Shown here: piece after piece, positions 27,538 to 36,284 of the stretch | Layout of the letters: each line of letters starts with the position of its first letter | Numbering within the stretch: the first letter of the stretch is position 1 | Program-made: the position numbers and the translations under genes | Notes under the pieces: generated by a model | The model's input: only the letters and a program-made list of their open reading frames with translations | What the model was told of the DNA's origin: nothing | The model's database searches: none | NCBI GenBank assembly: GCA_019352035.1 | Contig: JABBNZ010000026.1 | Location: 1-46,486, forward strand | Source: Pseudomonadota bacterium | GTDB lineage: Bacteria > Pseudomonadota > Gammaproteobacteria > Steroidobacterales > Steroidobacteraceae | Length of the DNA stretch: 46,486 nucleotides | Direction: 5' to 3'

Positions 27538-28461
27538 ATGATCAAGACCGAGCATTTGAGCAAGCGCTACGAAACGGTGACGGCCGTGGAGGACGTCACA
27601 TTCGAGGTCCGCCCGGGCGAGGTCCTCGGATTCCTCGGGCCCAACGGGGCGGGCAAGACGACGACGATGCGCATGCTCGCGGGCTTCGTCACGCCAACGG
27701 CGGGCAAGGCCTTCATTTGCGGCCACGACGTCGAGGCGGAGCCGCTCGCCGCCAAGGAGCGGCTCGGCTATCTGCCGGAAGGCGCTCCGAGCTACGGCGA
27801 GATGCGGGTGCGCCGCTTCCTGGAGTTCATCGCCGACCTGCGCCGCCTGGAAGGCTCCCGCCGGCGCCAGCGGCTCGATCACGTCATCGGGCGGCTGCAG
27901 CTCGCCTCGGTGCTGGAACAGTCGATCGACACTCTCTCGAAGGGCTTCCGACGCCGCGTGGGCCTGGCACAAGCCATCATTCACGATCCTCCGGTGCTCA
28001 TCCTCGATGAGCCAACCGATGGTCTCGATCCCAACCAGAAATTCGAGGTCCGCGCCCTGATCAACGAGATGGCGCCGGACAAGATCATCGTCATTTCGAC
28101 GCACATTCTCGAAGAGGTGGACGCGGTGTGCAACCGTGCGATCATCATCGCGCGCGGACGAATCGTCGCCGACGACACGCCGCTGAAGCTCGCGGCCCGC
28201 TCGCGCTACTACAACGCGGTATCGCTGCAGCTCGAGCGGCCGGAGCAGCTGGCCGCTGCCCGCGCCGCCGTGGCCGCGCTGCCGTCGGTGGCGGATGTCG
28301 AGGTCAGCGAGCGCGACGTGCGCCTGACCGCGCTGCCGCGCGCGGGCGCCGCGATCCTTCCGGCGGTGGCCGAGCTGGCGAGCAGCAAGGGGTTCGCGCT
28401 CAAGGAACTGCATCTCGAATCCGGACGACTCGACGAAGTCTTCCGCTCCATCACGGCATAA
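27538..28461 (+). CDS. ABC transporter ATPase, GldA-like
   Basis: Cytoplasmic ATPase of a gliding-motility-type ABC system, 307 residues. Walker A GPNGAGKT (34-41), the Q-loop region, LSKGFRRRVGLAQAI as a variant signature (LSKGF in place of LSGGQ, about 132-146), Walker B VLILDEPTDGLDP and the switch His in ISTHILEEVD. The C-terminal 80 residues form the regulatory extension seen in GldA and related ATPases. An excellent ribosome-binding site, GGAGG, lies 7 nt before the ATG, unlike many genes in this window. It heads a four-gene set (ATPase, permease, GldG-like, DUF4340). In Bacteroidetes GldAFG is needed for gliding; proteobacteria with the same set do not glide as a rule, and the role there is unclear. 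Confidence 0.93.
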   Translation: MIKTEHLSKRYETVTAVEDVTFEVRPGEVLGFLGPNGAGKTTTMRMLAGFVTPTAGKAFICGHDVEAEPLAAKERLGYLPEGAPSYGEMRVRRFLEFIADLRRLEGSRRRQRLDHVIGRLQLASVLEQSIDTLSKGFRRRVGLAQAIIHDPPVLILDEPTDGLDPNQKFEVRALINEMAPDKIIVISTHILEEVDAVCNRAIIIARGRIVADDTPLKLAARSRYYNAVSLQLERPEQLAAARAAVAALPSVADVEVSERDVRLTALPRAGAAILPAVAELASSKGFALKELHLESGRLDEVFRSITA

Positions 28462-28482
28462 CGACTCAAGAAGGGGGGCGCC

Positions 28483-29217
28483 ATGCGCAACGTGGGCATC
28501 ATTCTGCGCCGCGAGCTCGCGAGCTATTTCGCGACACCGCTCGCGTATGTGTTCATCCTGATCTTTCTCGTGCTGGCCAACGCCTTCACGTTCTACCTCG
28601 GCGGCTTCTACGAGCGCGGCCAGGCGGACCTGGAGCCGTTCTTCGCCTTCCATCCGTGGCTGTACCTCTTCCTCATCCCGGCGATCTCGATGAAGCTCTG
28701 GGCCGAGGAGCGCAAGTCCGGCAGCATCGAGCTGCTCATGACCCAGCCGGTGAAGATCTGGGAGGCGGTGCTCGGCAAGTACTTCGCCGCGTGGATTTTC
28801 ATCGCAATCGCCCTGGCGCTGACCTTCCCGATCTGGATCACCGTCAACTACCTCGGCGACCCCGACAACGGCACGATCATCGCCGCCTACCTGGGAAGCC
28901 TGCTCCTCGCCGGCGGATTTCTCGCGGTGGGCTCCTGCATGTCGGCGCTGACGCGCAATCAGGTCGTGGCCTTCATCCTCGGCGTCGTGGTCTGTTTCCT
29001 GTTCCTCCTCGCCGGATATCCCATGGTGGTGAATGCCTTCCAGAGCTGGGCGCCGCAGGCGCTCGTGGGTGCCATCGCCTCGCTCTCCTTCCTCGCTCAC
29101 TTCCAGTCGATCTCCAGGGGCGTGCTCGAGGCGCGTGACCTGCTTTATTTCGCGATGCTGATAGGCTTCTTCCTCTTCGCGACCACGGTCGCCCTCGACC
29201 TGCGCAGGGCGGACTAG
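28483..29217 (+). CDS. ABC transporter permease, GldF-like
   Basis: ABC-2-type inner-membrane permease, 244 residues, with about six membrane segments: AYVFILIFLVLANAFTFYL, PWLYLFLIPAISMKLW, AWIFIAIALALTFPIWI, LGSLLLAGGFLAVGSCMSAL, VAFILGVVVCFLFLLAGYP and LLYFAMLIGFFLFATTVALD. The cytoplasmic coupling segment ERKSGSIELLMTQPV (about 75-90) is the part that touches the ATPase. Small periplasmic loops mean there is no large external domain, unlike YbhR/S. It follows the ATPase gene by 21 bp (with a GGGGGG-type ribosome-binding site) and is followed 9 bp later by the GldG-like gene. Confidence 0.93.
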   Translation: MRNVGIILRRELASYFATPLAYVFILIFLVLANAFTFYLGGFYERGQADLEPFFAFHPWLYLFLIPAISMKLWAEERKSGSIELLMTQPVKIWEAVLGKYFAAWIFIAIALALTFPIWITVNYLGDPDNGTIIAAYLGSLLLAGGFLAVGSCMSALTRNQVVAFILGVVVCFLFLLAGYPMVVNAFQSWAPQALVGAIASLSFLAHFQSISRGVLEARDLLYFAMLIGFFLFATTVALDLRRAD

Positions 29218-29226
29218 GAGCGCACC

Positions 29227-31143
29227 ATGACCAAACGCTCGACACTCGGCTGGGGCGCGGTTCTCGCACTGGCGCTCACGTTCATCGGCCTCACCATCGT
29301 CTTCAACGACTCGCTGGCGGGCTGGCAGCTCGATCTCACGCAGAACCGGCTCTACACCATCTCCCACGGCACGGACCGCATCCTGAAGAGCATCAAGGAG
29401 CCGATCGACCTCTATTTCTTCTACTCGGCGAAGGCCGCGGAATCCTTGCCGCAGATCCAGCCCTACGGCCAGCGCGTGCGCGACTTCCTCCAGGAGCTGG
29501 CGCAGCGCTCCGATGGCAAGATCCACCTGCACATCATCGACCCGAAACCGTTCTCCGTGGAGGAGGACCGGGCGAGCGAGCTCGGAGTGACCGGCACCGC
29601 GCTCAATGCGGCCGGCAGCAAGTTCTACTTCGGCCTCGCCGGAACCAACTCCACCAACGGCCAGCAGGCGATTCCCTTCTTCGACCCGAGCAAGCAGCGC
29701 TTCCTCGAGTACGATGTCGCGAAGCTGATCTACCAGCTGGCGCATCCGAAGAAGCCGGTGGTTGCGTGGCTCTCGACGCTGCCGATGACGGGCGGATACA
29801 ACCCGCAGAGCGGACAGATGCGCCAGCCCTGGGTCGTCTACCGGCAGGCCGAGCAGCTTTACCATATCCAGACGCTGCAGCCGAATGCGACCGCCATAGG
29901 GCCGAACGTGCGCGTGCTCGTGCTCGTCGATCCGAAGAACCTCTCGCCCGCCACCCAGTTCGCGGTCGATCAGTACGCCCTTCGCGGCGGCCACATCCTC
30001 GCGTTCGTCGATCCGGATGCGGAAGCGGACCAGTCGGGAAATCCCATGCAATCGATAGGTGCCGACCGCGCTTCTCACATCGGCAACCTCCTTCGCGCCT
30101 GGGGCGTCGATTTCAACCCGAATGAGGTGATCGCCGACCGCGGACACGCGCTCACCGTGGCCATGCGCGAGGGCGAGCCGCCGGTCGAGGATGCCGGAAT
30201 CCTCGGTCTCGGCAAGTCCTCCCTGACGCAGAGCGACGTCATCACCGCCGGCCTCTCCAACGTCAACGTCGAGACCGTCGGGTCCCTGACGCCAGTCAAG
30301 GGCGCGAAGATCAAGTTCGAGCCGCTGATGCGCTCGAGCGCCGATGCCGAGCCCATGCCGTCGAAGCGCTTCCAGATGTTGCTCGATCCGGCCACGCTGC
30401 TCACTGGCTTCAAGCCCACCGGCAAGCGCTACACCCTGGGTGCGCGCGTCACCGGCATCGTGAGAACTGCCTTTCCGGACGGGCCGCCCAAGGGCGTCAC
30501 GTTGCCTGCGGGCCAGCGTGATCTCAAAGCGTCGATCAAGCCGTTGCACCTCGTGATCTTCGCCGACAGCGACCTGCTGTCCAACTATCTCTGGGTGCGT
30601 CAGATGGAGCTCTTCGGCCAGCCCGTGGCCCAGGCCTGGGCGAGCAACGGCGACCTGGTCATGAACGCTCTCGACAACCTCGCCGGCAGCTCGGACCTCA
30701 TCAGCGTACGCGGCCGCGCCGGCTTCAGCCGGCCTTTCCTGCGCGTCGAGGCCCTGCAGCGGAAGGCGAACGCGCGCTTCCACGCCCAGGAACAGCAGCT
30801 GCAACAGCAACTGCAGCGGACCGAGCAGCAGCTGACCCTCCTGCAATCGAAGCGCAACGACAAGTCCGCAATGATCCTGTCTCCCGCCCAGCAGCAGGAG
30901 ATCGAGCACTTCGAGGCCGAGAAGCTCCGGATCCGCAAGCGTCTGCGCGCCGTGCAGGCAGGCCTGGTCAGCGCCATCGACCGGCTGGGTACGGAGCTGA
31001 AGGTCATCAACATCATCGTGATGCCGGCCCTCTTCGCGCTCGCGGCGCTCCTCATCGCCGCGGCGCGCCGCCACCGCCCCGCCGCTCCAGCCCCCGGGGA
31101 CCCGGCTCCGGGGGATACAAAAAAGAAGGATGAGCGTCCATGA
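29227..31143 (+). CDS. GldG-like ABC transporter auxiliary protein
   Basis: Large membrane-anchored periplasmic protein, 638 residues. One N-terminal membrane segment (about 8-28, LGWGAVLALALTFIGLTIVF) is followed by FNDSLAGWQLDLTQNRLYTI, SHGTDRILKSIKEPIDLYFF and FLEYDVAKLIYQLAHPKKPV, the pattern of GldG and its DUF4350-like/IFT52-like body. Late in the protein comes a glutamine-rich coiled coil (about 515-590) and a second membrane segment (IVMPALFALAALLIAAA, about 597-613), then a short Pro/Lys tail. So both ends are in or near the inner membrane and most of the chain is periplasmic. The stop overlaps the next gene by 4 bp. Function in proteobacteria is not established. Confidence 0.9.
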   Translation: MTKRSTLGWGAVLALALTFIGLTIVFNDSLAGWQLDLTQNRLYTISHGTDRILKSIKEPIDLYFFYSAKAAESLPQIQPYGQRVRDFLQELAQRSDGKIHLHIIDPKPFSVEEDRASELGVTGTALNAAGSKFYFGLAGTNSTNGQQAIPFFDPSKQRFLEYDVAKLIYQLAHPKKPVVAWLSTLPMTGGYNPQSGQMRQPWVVYRQAEQLYHIQTLQPNATAIGPNVRVLVLVDPKNLSPATQFAVDQYALRGGHILAFVDPDAEADQSGNPMQSIGADRASHIGNLLRAWGVDFNPNEVIADRGHALTVAMREGEPPVEDAGILGLGKSSLTQSDVITAGLSNVNVETVGSLTPVKGAKIKFEPLMRSSADAEPMPSKRFQMLLDPATLLTGFKPTGKRYTLGARVTGIVRTAFPDGPPKGVTLPAGQRDLKASIKPLHLVIFADSDLLSNYLWVRQMELFGQPVAQAWASNGDLVMNALDNLAGSSDLISVRGRAGFSRPFLRVEALQRKANARFHAQEQQLQQQLQRTEQQLTLLQSKRNDKSAMILSPAQQQEIEHFEAEKLRIRKRLRAVQAGLVSAIDRLGTELKVINIIVMPALFALAALLIAAARRHRPAAPAPGDPAPGDTKKKDERP

Positions 31144-32183
31144 CCGCACGCCGCGTCTCAATTCTCTTCGCGATCGGCATCGCCGTCGTCGCGCTTGCCG
31201 TCTGGGTATCGAGCCGCAACCCAGGCGGCGAGAGCTCGGTCGCCGGGACCCGGGTCCTCCCCGGGCTCCAAGGCGCGCTCAACCAGGTGACTCAGGTCCG
31301 CATCACCAAGGCGGGCAAGACCCGCACGACCCTGAATCGAACGGCAAGCGACTGGATCGTCGGCGAGCGCGGCTACCCCGCGGACTCCGGCAAGCTGCGC
31401 AAGCTCCTGCTCGATCTCGCATCGCTGAAAGCGGTGCAGCGCAAGACGCGCATCGCGAGCGACTATCCCGTGCTCGGCGTGCAGAACGTGAATTCCCCGG
31501 GCGCCACCGGGGCACGCCTCGACATCGTCTCCCCGGGGAAAACCTGGTCCCTGATCGTCGGCCACTCCGCGGACTCGCACAACGTGTATGTGCGGGTGGC
31601 CCACTCCGCTCGGAGCCTGCTCGCGAGCCCGCTGATTCTCGTCAATGCCGATCCGAAGCTCTGGCTCGACCCGACCATCCTCGACATCACGCAGGATCGC
31701 GTGAGCGAGATCGACGAGCATCCGGCCAAGGGCCCCGCCTTCAGCGTCTCGCGCGCGAAGAAGACCCAGGCCGACTTCACCGTCCAGGGCGTCCCCCGGG
31801 ACCGCAAGCTCACCGGCGCCGACGCCGCCGACTCGATGGGCAGCGCACTCTCCAACCTCACCCTGACCGACGTCCGCAAGACCACGGCTCCTGCGCACGG
31901 CACCGATCTCTCCCACGCCGTCTTCAAGACCTTCGACGGCCTCGAGATCGACATCAGCGGCTACGAGGAAGCCAAGGCCTACTACATCGACGTCTCCGCC
32001 GTCGCCACCCGGAAGTCAGCCGGCGCCGAAGCCCAGCAGATCAACTCCCGCGTCCACGGCTGGGACTACCAGATCCCCGGCTACCGCTACGAGGAAGTCT
32101 TCCAGCCCCTGAGCGCCCTCCTGCAGCCCCTCCCGACCCAAAAGAAGGTGTCTCCCGCGCCCCACCAATCCCACGCCAAATAG
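31140..32183 (+). CDS. DUF4340-domain protein of the GldAFG-type system
   Basis: Membrane-anchored protein, 347 residues: a membrane segment at residues 8-23 (ILFAIGIAVVALAVWV) followed by a periplasmic body of repeated beta-rich units, with LNQVTQVRITKAGKTRTTLN, DWIVGERGYPADSGKLRKLL and DLASLKAVQRKTRIASDYPV as the typical DUF4340 opening. The ATG overlaps the stop of the GldG-like gene (ATGA), so the two are coupled, and this is the last gene of the set. DUF4340 proteins almost always sit behind GldG-like genes; their job is unknown. A 279-bp gap with several hairpins separates it from the convergent lptG. Confidence 0.9.
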   Translation: MTARRVSILFAIGIAVVALAVWVSSRNPGGESSVAGTRVLPGLQGALNQVTQVRITKAGKTRTTLNRTASDWIVGERGYPADSGKLRKLLLDLASLKAVQRKTRIASDYPVLGVQNVNSPGATGARLDIVSPGKTWSLIVGHSADSHNVYVRVAHSARSLLASPLILVNADPKLWLDPTILDITQDRVSEIDEHPAKGPAFSVSRAKKTQADFTVQGVPRDRKLTGADAADSMGSALSNLTLTDVRKTTAPAHGTDLSHAVFKTFDGLEIDISGYEEAKAYYIDVSAVATRKSAGAEAQQINSRVHGWDYQIPGYRYEEVFQPLSALLQPLPTQKKVSPAPHQSHAK

Positions 32184-32462
32184 TGACAGAGGCGGCACGA
32201 GCGTAAAAAGTCGGGGCGCTGAGCAACATGGACGTTGCGACGCGAGCCTACATGGGTGAGCCGCGAAGCGGCGAACGGCCGCGCAGGGCTCGCGCAAAGC
32301 GACGAGCGGGCGGATATGGAGTCCGCCCCAGGCTTTCGCGGAGCAGGGATAGCGTAGCGAAATGCACGGGCTGGGGGCCCTGCCGCCACGGACGGCCATT
32401 GCGACGCGCCTGCCATGGCGTCCCTGGAAAGGACGCTTTTTGCGATTCGGCCGCCGGACGTC
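32184..32462. other. Hairpin-rich gap between convergent genes
   Basis: No gene recognised. Three hairpins follow one another: GCCGC-GAA-GCGGC (32260-32272), GGGCGGA-7 nt-TCCGCCC (32308-32328) and TTTCGC-17 nt-GCGAAA (32334-32362). They lie between two gene ends, so transcription termination for one or both is likely, but none has a proper T-tract. A small structured RNA cannot be excluded. Confidence 0.45.
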
Positions 32463-33530
32463 CTACCTTGCCCTGGCCAGCAGCAGCAAAGTAACCGTAG
32501 CCAGCAACGCGGTAGGCAGCCAGGCCAGAATCACCGGATCCAGGTGAAACACGATCGCTCCGCTCTCGATCAGCCGCTGCAGCAGAAAGAACGCGATCCC
32601 GATCACCAGCCCCAGCATGGTCCGCGTCCCCGCCCCCGCCGACCGCATCGACCCCAACACGAACGGTATCGCCAGCAGCACCGCAAACGCGATCGCCACC
32701 GTGCGCGCGATCTTCGACCAGAATGCGAACAGATACTGCCGCGCGTCCAGCGAGTTGGCATGGAAATAGCCGATGACCTGCCACAGCGCCCGCAGCGTCA
32801 GCTGCTCCGGATCCTGCACCGCCAGCCCCAGAAACCCCGCCGTGACGTTGGACTGAAGCACCTTCGCCCCCGGCTTGCGGGTCATCACCCTGTCTCCGCT
32901 GAAACGCGACTCCGTATAGTCGCCGAGGAGCCACTTGCGATGGCCGAGGGCCGTGGCGCTCGCCGCATGGCCGACGGCGGCCAGCGCGTGGTTCGAAGCG
33001 AGCTCGAATACCTGCATGCCGACGAAATGCCGCGACCCCGATTGCCGCGCGACGTTCAGGATGAGGTTGCCGTCACGCACCCAGGCTCCCTGGCCACCGC
33101 CGAATCCCACGCTGTTGAACTGGCTGAAGGCTTTCTGCTCGTTCGCGACTTCCTGCAGCTGCGGCGCCACGAACTCCCCCAGCAGGCCCTCGAACGCGAT
33201 GAGAAGAGCCGCGGCGATCAGCGCCGTGCCCGCGAGGCGCGCCACCGAGACGCCCGTGGCGCGGATGACCGTGATCTCGCTGCCGCGGGCGAGCTGCCCG
33301 AAACCGATGAGCGAGCCGATCACGGTCATGATCGGCAGCAGCTCGTAGACCTGTTGCGGCAGATTGAGCAAGGTGTACCAGAGCGCATCCGCCACGGTGT
33401 AGTGGCCGATCCCGATGTCACTCTGCTGGCTGATGAAAACGAAGAGGCCGCCGAGGACGAGAACCACCGCCATCACCATCGCCACGCTGCCGAGCACGGT
33501 GCGCACGATGTAGCGATCGATCACGCTCAT
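32463..33530 (-). CDS. lptG: LPS export system permease LptG
   Basis: Inner-membrane half of the LptB2FG exporter that lifts lipopolysaccharide out of the inner membrane. 355 residues. Seen: N-terminal MSVIDRYIVRTVLGSVAMVM with the first helix, LPQQVYELLPIMTVIGSLIGF (second and third helices), the coupling helix region RGSEITVIRATGVSV, a periplasmic jellyroll (about 125-270) with FGGGQGAWVRDGNLILNVA and three C-terminal helices ending in TALLATVTLLLLARAR. ATG at 33528-33530 overlaps the lptF stop by 4 bp, so the pair is translationally coupled; the frame open upstream lies inside lptF. The lptFG pair divergent from pepA is a common gammaproteobacterial layout. Confidence 0.95.
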   Translation of the reverse strand: MSVIDRYIVRTVLGSVAMVMAVVLVLGGLFVFISQQSDIGIGHYTVADALWYTLLNLPQQVYELLPIMTVIGSLIGFGQLARGSEITVIRATGVSVARLAGTALIAAALLIAFEGLLGEFVAPQLQEVANEQKAFSQFNSVGFGGGQGAWVRDGNLILNVARQSGSRHFVGMQVFELASNHALAAVGHAASATALGHRKWLLGDYTESRFSGDRVMTRKPGAKVLQSNVTAGFLGLAVQDPEQLTLRALWQVIGYFHANSLDARQYLFAFWSKIARTVAIAFAVLLAIPFVLGSMRSAGAGTRTMLGLVIGIAFFLLQRLIESGAIVFHLDPVILAWLPTALLATVTLLLLARAR

Positions 33531-34621
33531 GCCGGCGCCCCCGGTTGATAGCGAAGCCGTTGGAAGGCCTTGGGCGCGAAGATCACCGCCAGAGCGAGCA
33601 TGACGACGGCGGCATGAGCCCACCAGAGGCCGACCGCCACGGGAATGACCCGATGCCCGATCCACGCCTCACCGGCGGAGATCAGATTCCAATAGATCAG
33701 GTAAACCACCAGAGCGACCCACACGCGCGCATAGCGGCCCTGGCGGGGCTTCAGGCGTGCGAGCGGCACCGCCAGCACCGTCAGCACGATACACATCAGC
33801 GGCAGCGAGATCCGCCACTGCAGCTGCGCCTGGCTCTTCGGATCGGACGAGACGAAAAGCGCCGCGGTGGGCTGCGCGTCGCGGTCCGTCACCGCGCTCT
33901 TTGCAGGCGGAACACGGAACGGAATGAAATTCTCGGTGAAGTGCATGATGCGGAACTGGGGACTGCCGGGAACGCCCTGCAGGCTCTCCCCATCGAGCAG
34001 CTTGATGGCTTGCGTCGATCCGTCCGGCGAGACCGTGTGCAGAGCGCTCCGCGCAACATCGACTTCCACCCGGGCTCCCTGGCTCCTCTCGAGGAATACG
34101 TTCTGCAGCGTTCCGTCGCGATCGACCTTCTCCGCATACACGACGGCACTGCCGCCGGCGAACGCGCGGAAGGTTCCCGGCTGCAGGGGCGCGAACTGCC
34201 CCGCGCGCACGGCCGCATTGCGCAGAGTCAGCGCCTGTGCCGTCGCGCCCGGCGCAACGATCAGCGTGATGGCGGCGACGCCGGCCGCGAGAACGACGCC
34301 GAGGCCGATCACGCCACCGTAGAGGGTGGCCGGTTTCACGCCGCAAGCCAGGGCTGCCGTGAGCTCACTGTCGTGATAGAGCCGCCCGAGGGCCAGAACG
34401 ATACCGAGCAGAAGCCCGAACGGCACCAGGAAGCTCAGATACTGCAGCACTCCGAGGTAGATGAGCTCGAGCACCACGCCCTGTGGAAACTGGCTCGCCG
34501 CGGCGCGCTCGAGCACTGCGGCCAGCTGATTGGCGAGCAGAATGACGAGCAGCACGCCCATCACCACGATCCAGCTGGTGATGACTTCGCGCAGAATGTA
34601 GCGTCCTAGGATTTTCCCCAA
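33527..34621 (-). CDS. lptF: LPS export system permease LptF
   Basis: Partner of LptG in the LPS transporter, 364 residues. N-terminal MGKILGRYILREVITSWIVV with helix 1, LVPFGLLLGIVLALGRLYHDSEL as helix 2-3 and the cytoplasmic loop, a periplasmic beta-jellyroll from about 125 to 265 (FAGGSAVVYAEKVDRDGTL, VYAE and GESLQGVPGSPQFRIMHF), then RISLPLMCIVLTVLAVPLAR and two further helices. The start ATG is the first in frame, and the pepA coding region begins 145 bp away on the other strand, so both promoters share that gap. The chain end overlaps lptG. Essential in species with normal LPS; the presence of lptF and lptG shows that this organism makes a Gram-negative outer membrane. Confidence 0.95.
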   Translation of the reverse strand: MGKILGRYILREVITSWIVVMGVLLVILLANQLAAVLERAAASQFPQGVVLELIYLGVLQYLSFLVPFGLLLGIVLALGRLYHDSELTAALACGVKPATLYGGVIGLGVVLAAGVAAITLIVAPGATAQALTLRNAAVRAGQFAPLQPGTFRAFAGGSAVVYAEKVDRDGTLQNVFLERSQGARVEVDVARSALHTVSPDGSTQAIKLLDGESLQGVPGSPQFRIMHFTENFIPFRVPPAKSAVTDRDAQPTAALFVSSDPKSQAQLQWRISLPLMCIVLTVLAVPLARLKPRQGRYARVWVALVVYLIYWNLISAGEAWIGHRVIPVAVGLWWAHAAVVMLALAVIFAPKAFQRLRYQPGAPA

Positions 34622-34659
34622 CCGATGTCCTGCCGTGATTCTCCCCGCCGGCCCCCCGG

Positions 34660-34690
34660 TGGGTTACACTAAATTTTACGGTAAAGCAGA
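34660..34690. promoter_or_regulatory. AT-rich stretch in the lptF/pepA divergent gap
   Basis: GTTACACTAAATTTTACGGTAAAG is the only AT-rich patch in the 145-bp gap. It offers TACACT on the plus strand and TAAAAT on the minus strand as -10-like hexamers and contains TTTAC-G-GTAAA. No good -35 boxes are visible, so this is a weak promoter call based on position. Confidence 0.3.
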
Positions 34691-34766
34691 CGGTTGCGCG
34701 CCTCAATGGTTCGCGGCCGCGAATGGAAAAAATAGTCCGGCGCCCTGCCGCCGTGGGGATGGTGCG

Positions 34767-36266
34767 ATGCGATTTGAGATTTGGAGCAAGGCGATCGCCA
34801 CGCTGGACGTGGACTGCCTCGTGGTCGGCGTCTTCGAGGAAGGGCAACTGACCGGGGAGGCGCGCGACCTCGACTCGGCGTGCGGGGGGCGCCTGCGCAA
34901 GCTGCTCGCCCGGGGCGACTTTCAGGGCAAGGCCGCCGAGACGCTGCTGATTGCGGATCTGCCGGGCATTGGCGCCACTCGCGTGCTGCTGGCCGGCCTC
35001 GGCCCGCGAAAGAGCTTTGGCCGCAAGATCTGGCGCAAGGCGTGGACGTCCGCGGTCGTCGCGCTGTCGAAGACCGCAGTGAAGAGCGTCGCGCTCGCGC
35101 TCACGCGGCCGGACGCGAAGGAGCTCGACGACTACTATTTCGGCCGGGCAGTCGCGGAGATCGCGCGGGCGGCCTTGTACCGCATCAATGACCTGAAGAG
35201 CGGCAAGAAGCCCAGATCCGCCCCGCTCGAGCGCGTGCTGGCCGGCCCGGTGGAAAAAAGCGCGGCCGCAGCGGTGAATCGCGGACTGACCCACGGCGCG
35301 GCCATCGCCGACGCCTGCAAGGTTCATCGCGACCTGGCCAATCTGCCGGGCAACGTCTGCACGCCCACGTTCCTGGCGCAGGAGGCGCGGGTGCTCGCGA
35401 AGCGCCATCGGTCGCTGCGCGTGCGCGTGCTCGATGAGCCGGCCATACGCCGCGAGAAGATGGGCTGCCTGCTCGCGGTTGCGCAGGGCAGCGCCCAGCC
35501 GCCGCGGTTCATCGTGATCGAGCATGCCGGCTCCGGCAAGTCGCGGTCTGCGCCACCCGTCGTACTCGTCGGCAAGGGCGTGACCTTCGACACCGGCGGC
35601 GTTTCGCTTAAGCCCCCGCCGGCAATGGACGAGATGAAATTCGACATGAGCGGCGCTGCGGCGGTGATCGCCGCGCTGACGCTCGCCGCGGCGCTCGATC
35701 TGCCGCTGCGCGTGATCGGGCTGGTCGCCGCCGTCGAGAACATGCCGGACGGCAATGCCGTGAAGCCCGGCGATATCGCCACCAGCGCCTCCGGGCAGAC
35801 CGTGGAGATTCTCAACACCGACGCCGAGGGCCGGTTGATTCTCTGCGACGCGCTGCATTACGCCCGCCGATTGCGGCCCGCGGCCGTCGTCGACGTTGCG
35901 ACCCTGACCGGCGCGTGCGTCATTGCGCTCGGGCATCATCACTCGGCCGCGATGGGCAATGATCAGGCCCTCGTGGCGGAGCTGGTGGAGGCGGGAGTGC
36001 GTGCCGACGACCGCGCCTGGCCGTTGCCCGTCACGGAGGAGTATGCGGAACAGCTCAAGAGCAATTTTGCGGACTTCGCCAATGTCGCGGGCCGCGATGG
36101 CGGAGCCATCACAGCAGCAGCATTCCTCGGCAAATTCACGCAGGGGATGAAGTGGGCGCACCTCGACGTCGCGGGCACCGCCTTCCTAGGCGGTGCGCAG
36201 AAGGGCAGCACGGGACGACCGACCCCGCTGCTCGCGGATTTCCTCATTCGCCGCGCCGGGCTCTGA
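34767..36266 (+). CDS. pepA: Leucyl aminopeptidase (PepA)
   Basis: M17 family two-metal aminopeptidase in the cytosol, releasing N-terminal residues from peptides; E. coli PepA also binds DNA in plasmid recombination and carAB control. 499 residues. Seen: a variable N-terminal domain (1-165), LVGKGVTFDTGGVSLKPP with the metal-binding Lys and Asp, MDEMKFDMSGAAAV with the next Asp, NTDAEGRLILCDAL with the Asp-Glu pair and catalytic Arg, DVATLTGACVIALG, and WAHLDVAGTAF near the end. ATG at 34767 has a purine-rich GGGGATGG just upstream; the frame open further upstream (to 34635) runs through the promoter region. It is 18 bp before holC, as in many gammaproteobacteria. Confidence 0.96.
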   Translation: MRFEIWSKAIATLDVDCLVVGVFEEGQLTGEARDLDSACGGRLRKLLARGDFQGKAAETLLIADLPGIGATRVLLAGLGPRKSFGRKIWRKAWTSAVVALSKTAVKSVALALTRPDAKELDDYYFGRAVAEIARAALYRINDLKSGKKPRSAPLERVLAGPVEKSAAAAVNRGLTHGAAIADACKVHRDLANLPGNVCTPTFLAQEARVLAKRHRSLRVRVLDEPAIRREKMGCLLAVAQGSAQPPRFIVIEHAGSGKSRSAPPVVLVGKGVTFDTGGVSLKPPPAMDEMKFDMSGAAAVIAALTLAAALDLPLRVIGLVAAVENMPDGNAVKPGDIATSASGQTVEILNTDAEGRLILCDALHYARRLRPAAVVDVATLTGACVIALGHHHSAAMGNDQALVAELVEAGVRADDRAWPLPVTEEYAEQLKSNFADFANVAGRDGGAITAAAFLGKFTQGMKWAHLDVAGTAFLGGAQKGSTGRPTPLLADFLIRRAGL

Positions 36267-36284
36267 TGCGCCACGGCGTAAGTC

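Noticed and set aside
27514-31161. A 1215-codon open reading frame on the minus strand opposite the GldA/F/G-like genes
   Set aside because: It mirrors three well-recognised plus-strand genes and its translation is His/Arg/Glu-rich with no domain. In GC-rich DNA the antisense frame often stays open by codon bias alone.
34365-36161. A 598-codon minus-strand frame opposite pepA and lptF
   Set aside because: pepA has all its metal ligands on the plus strand. The antisense product has no domain and runs through the promoter gap.
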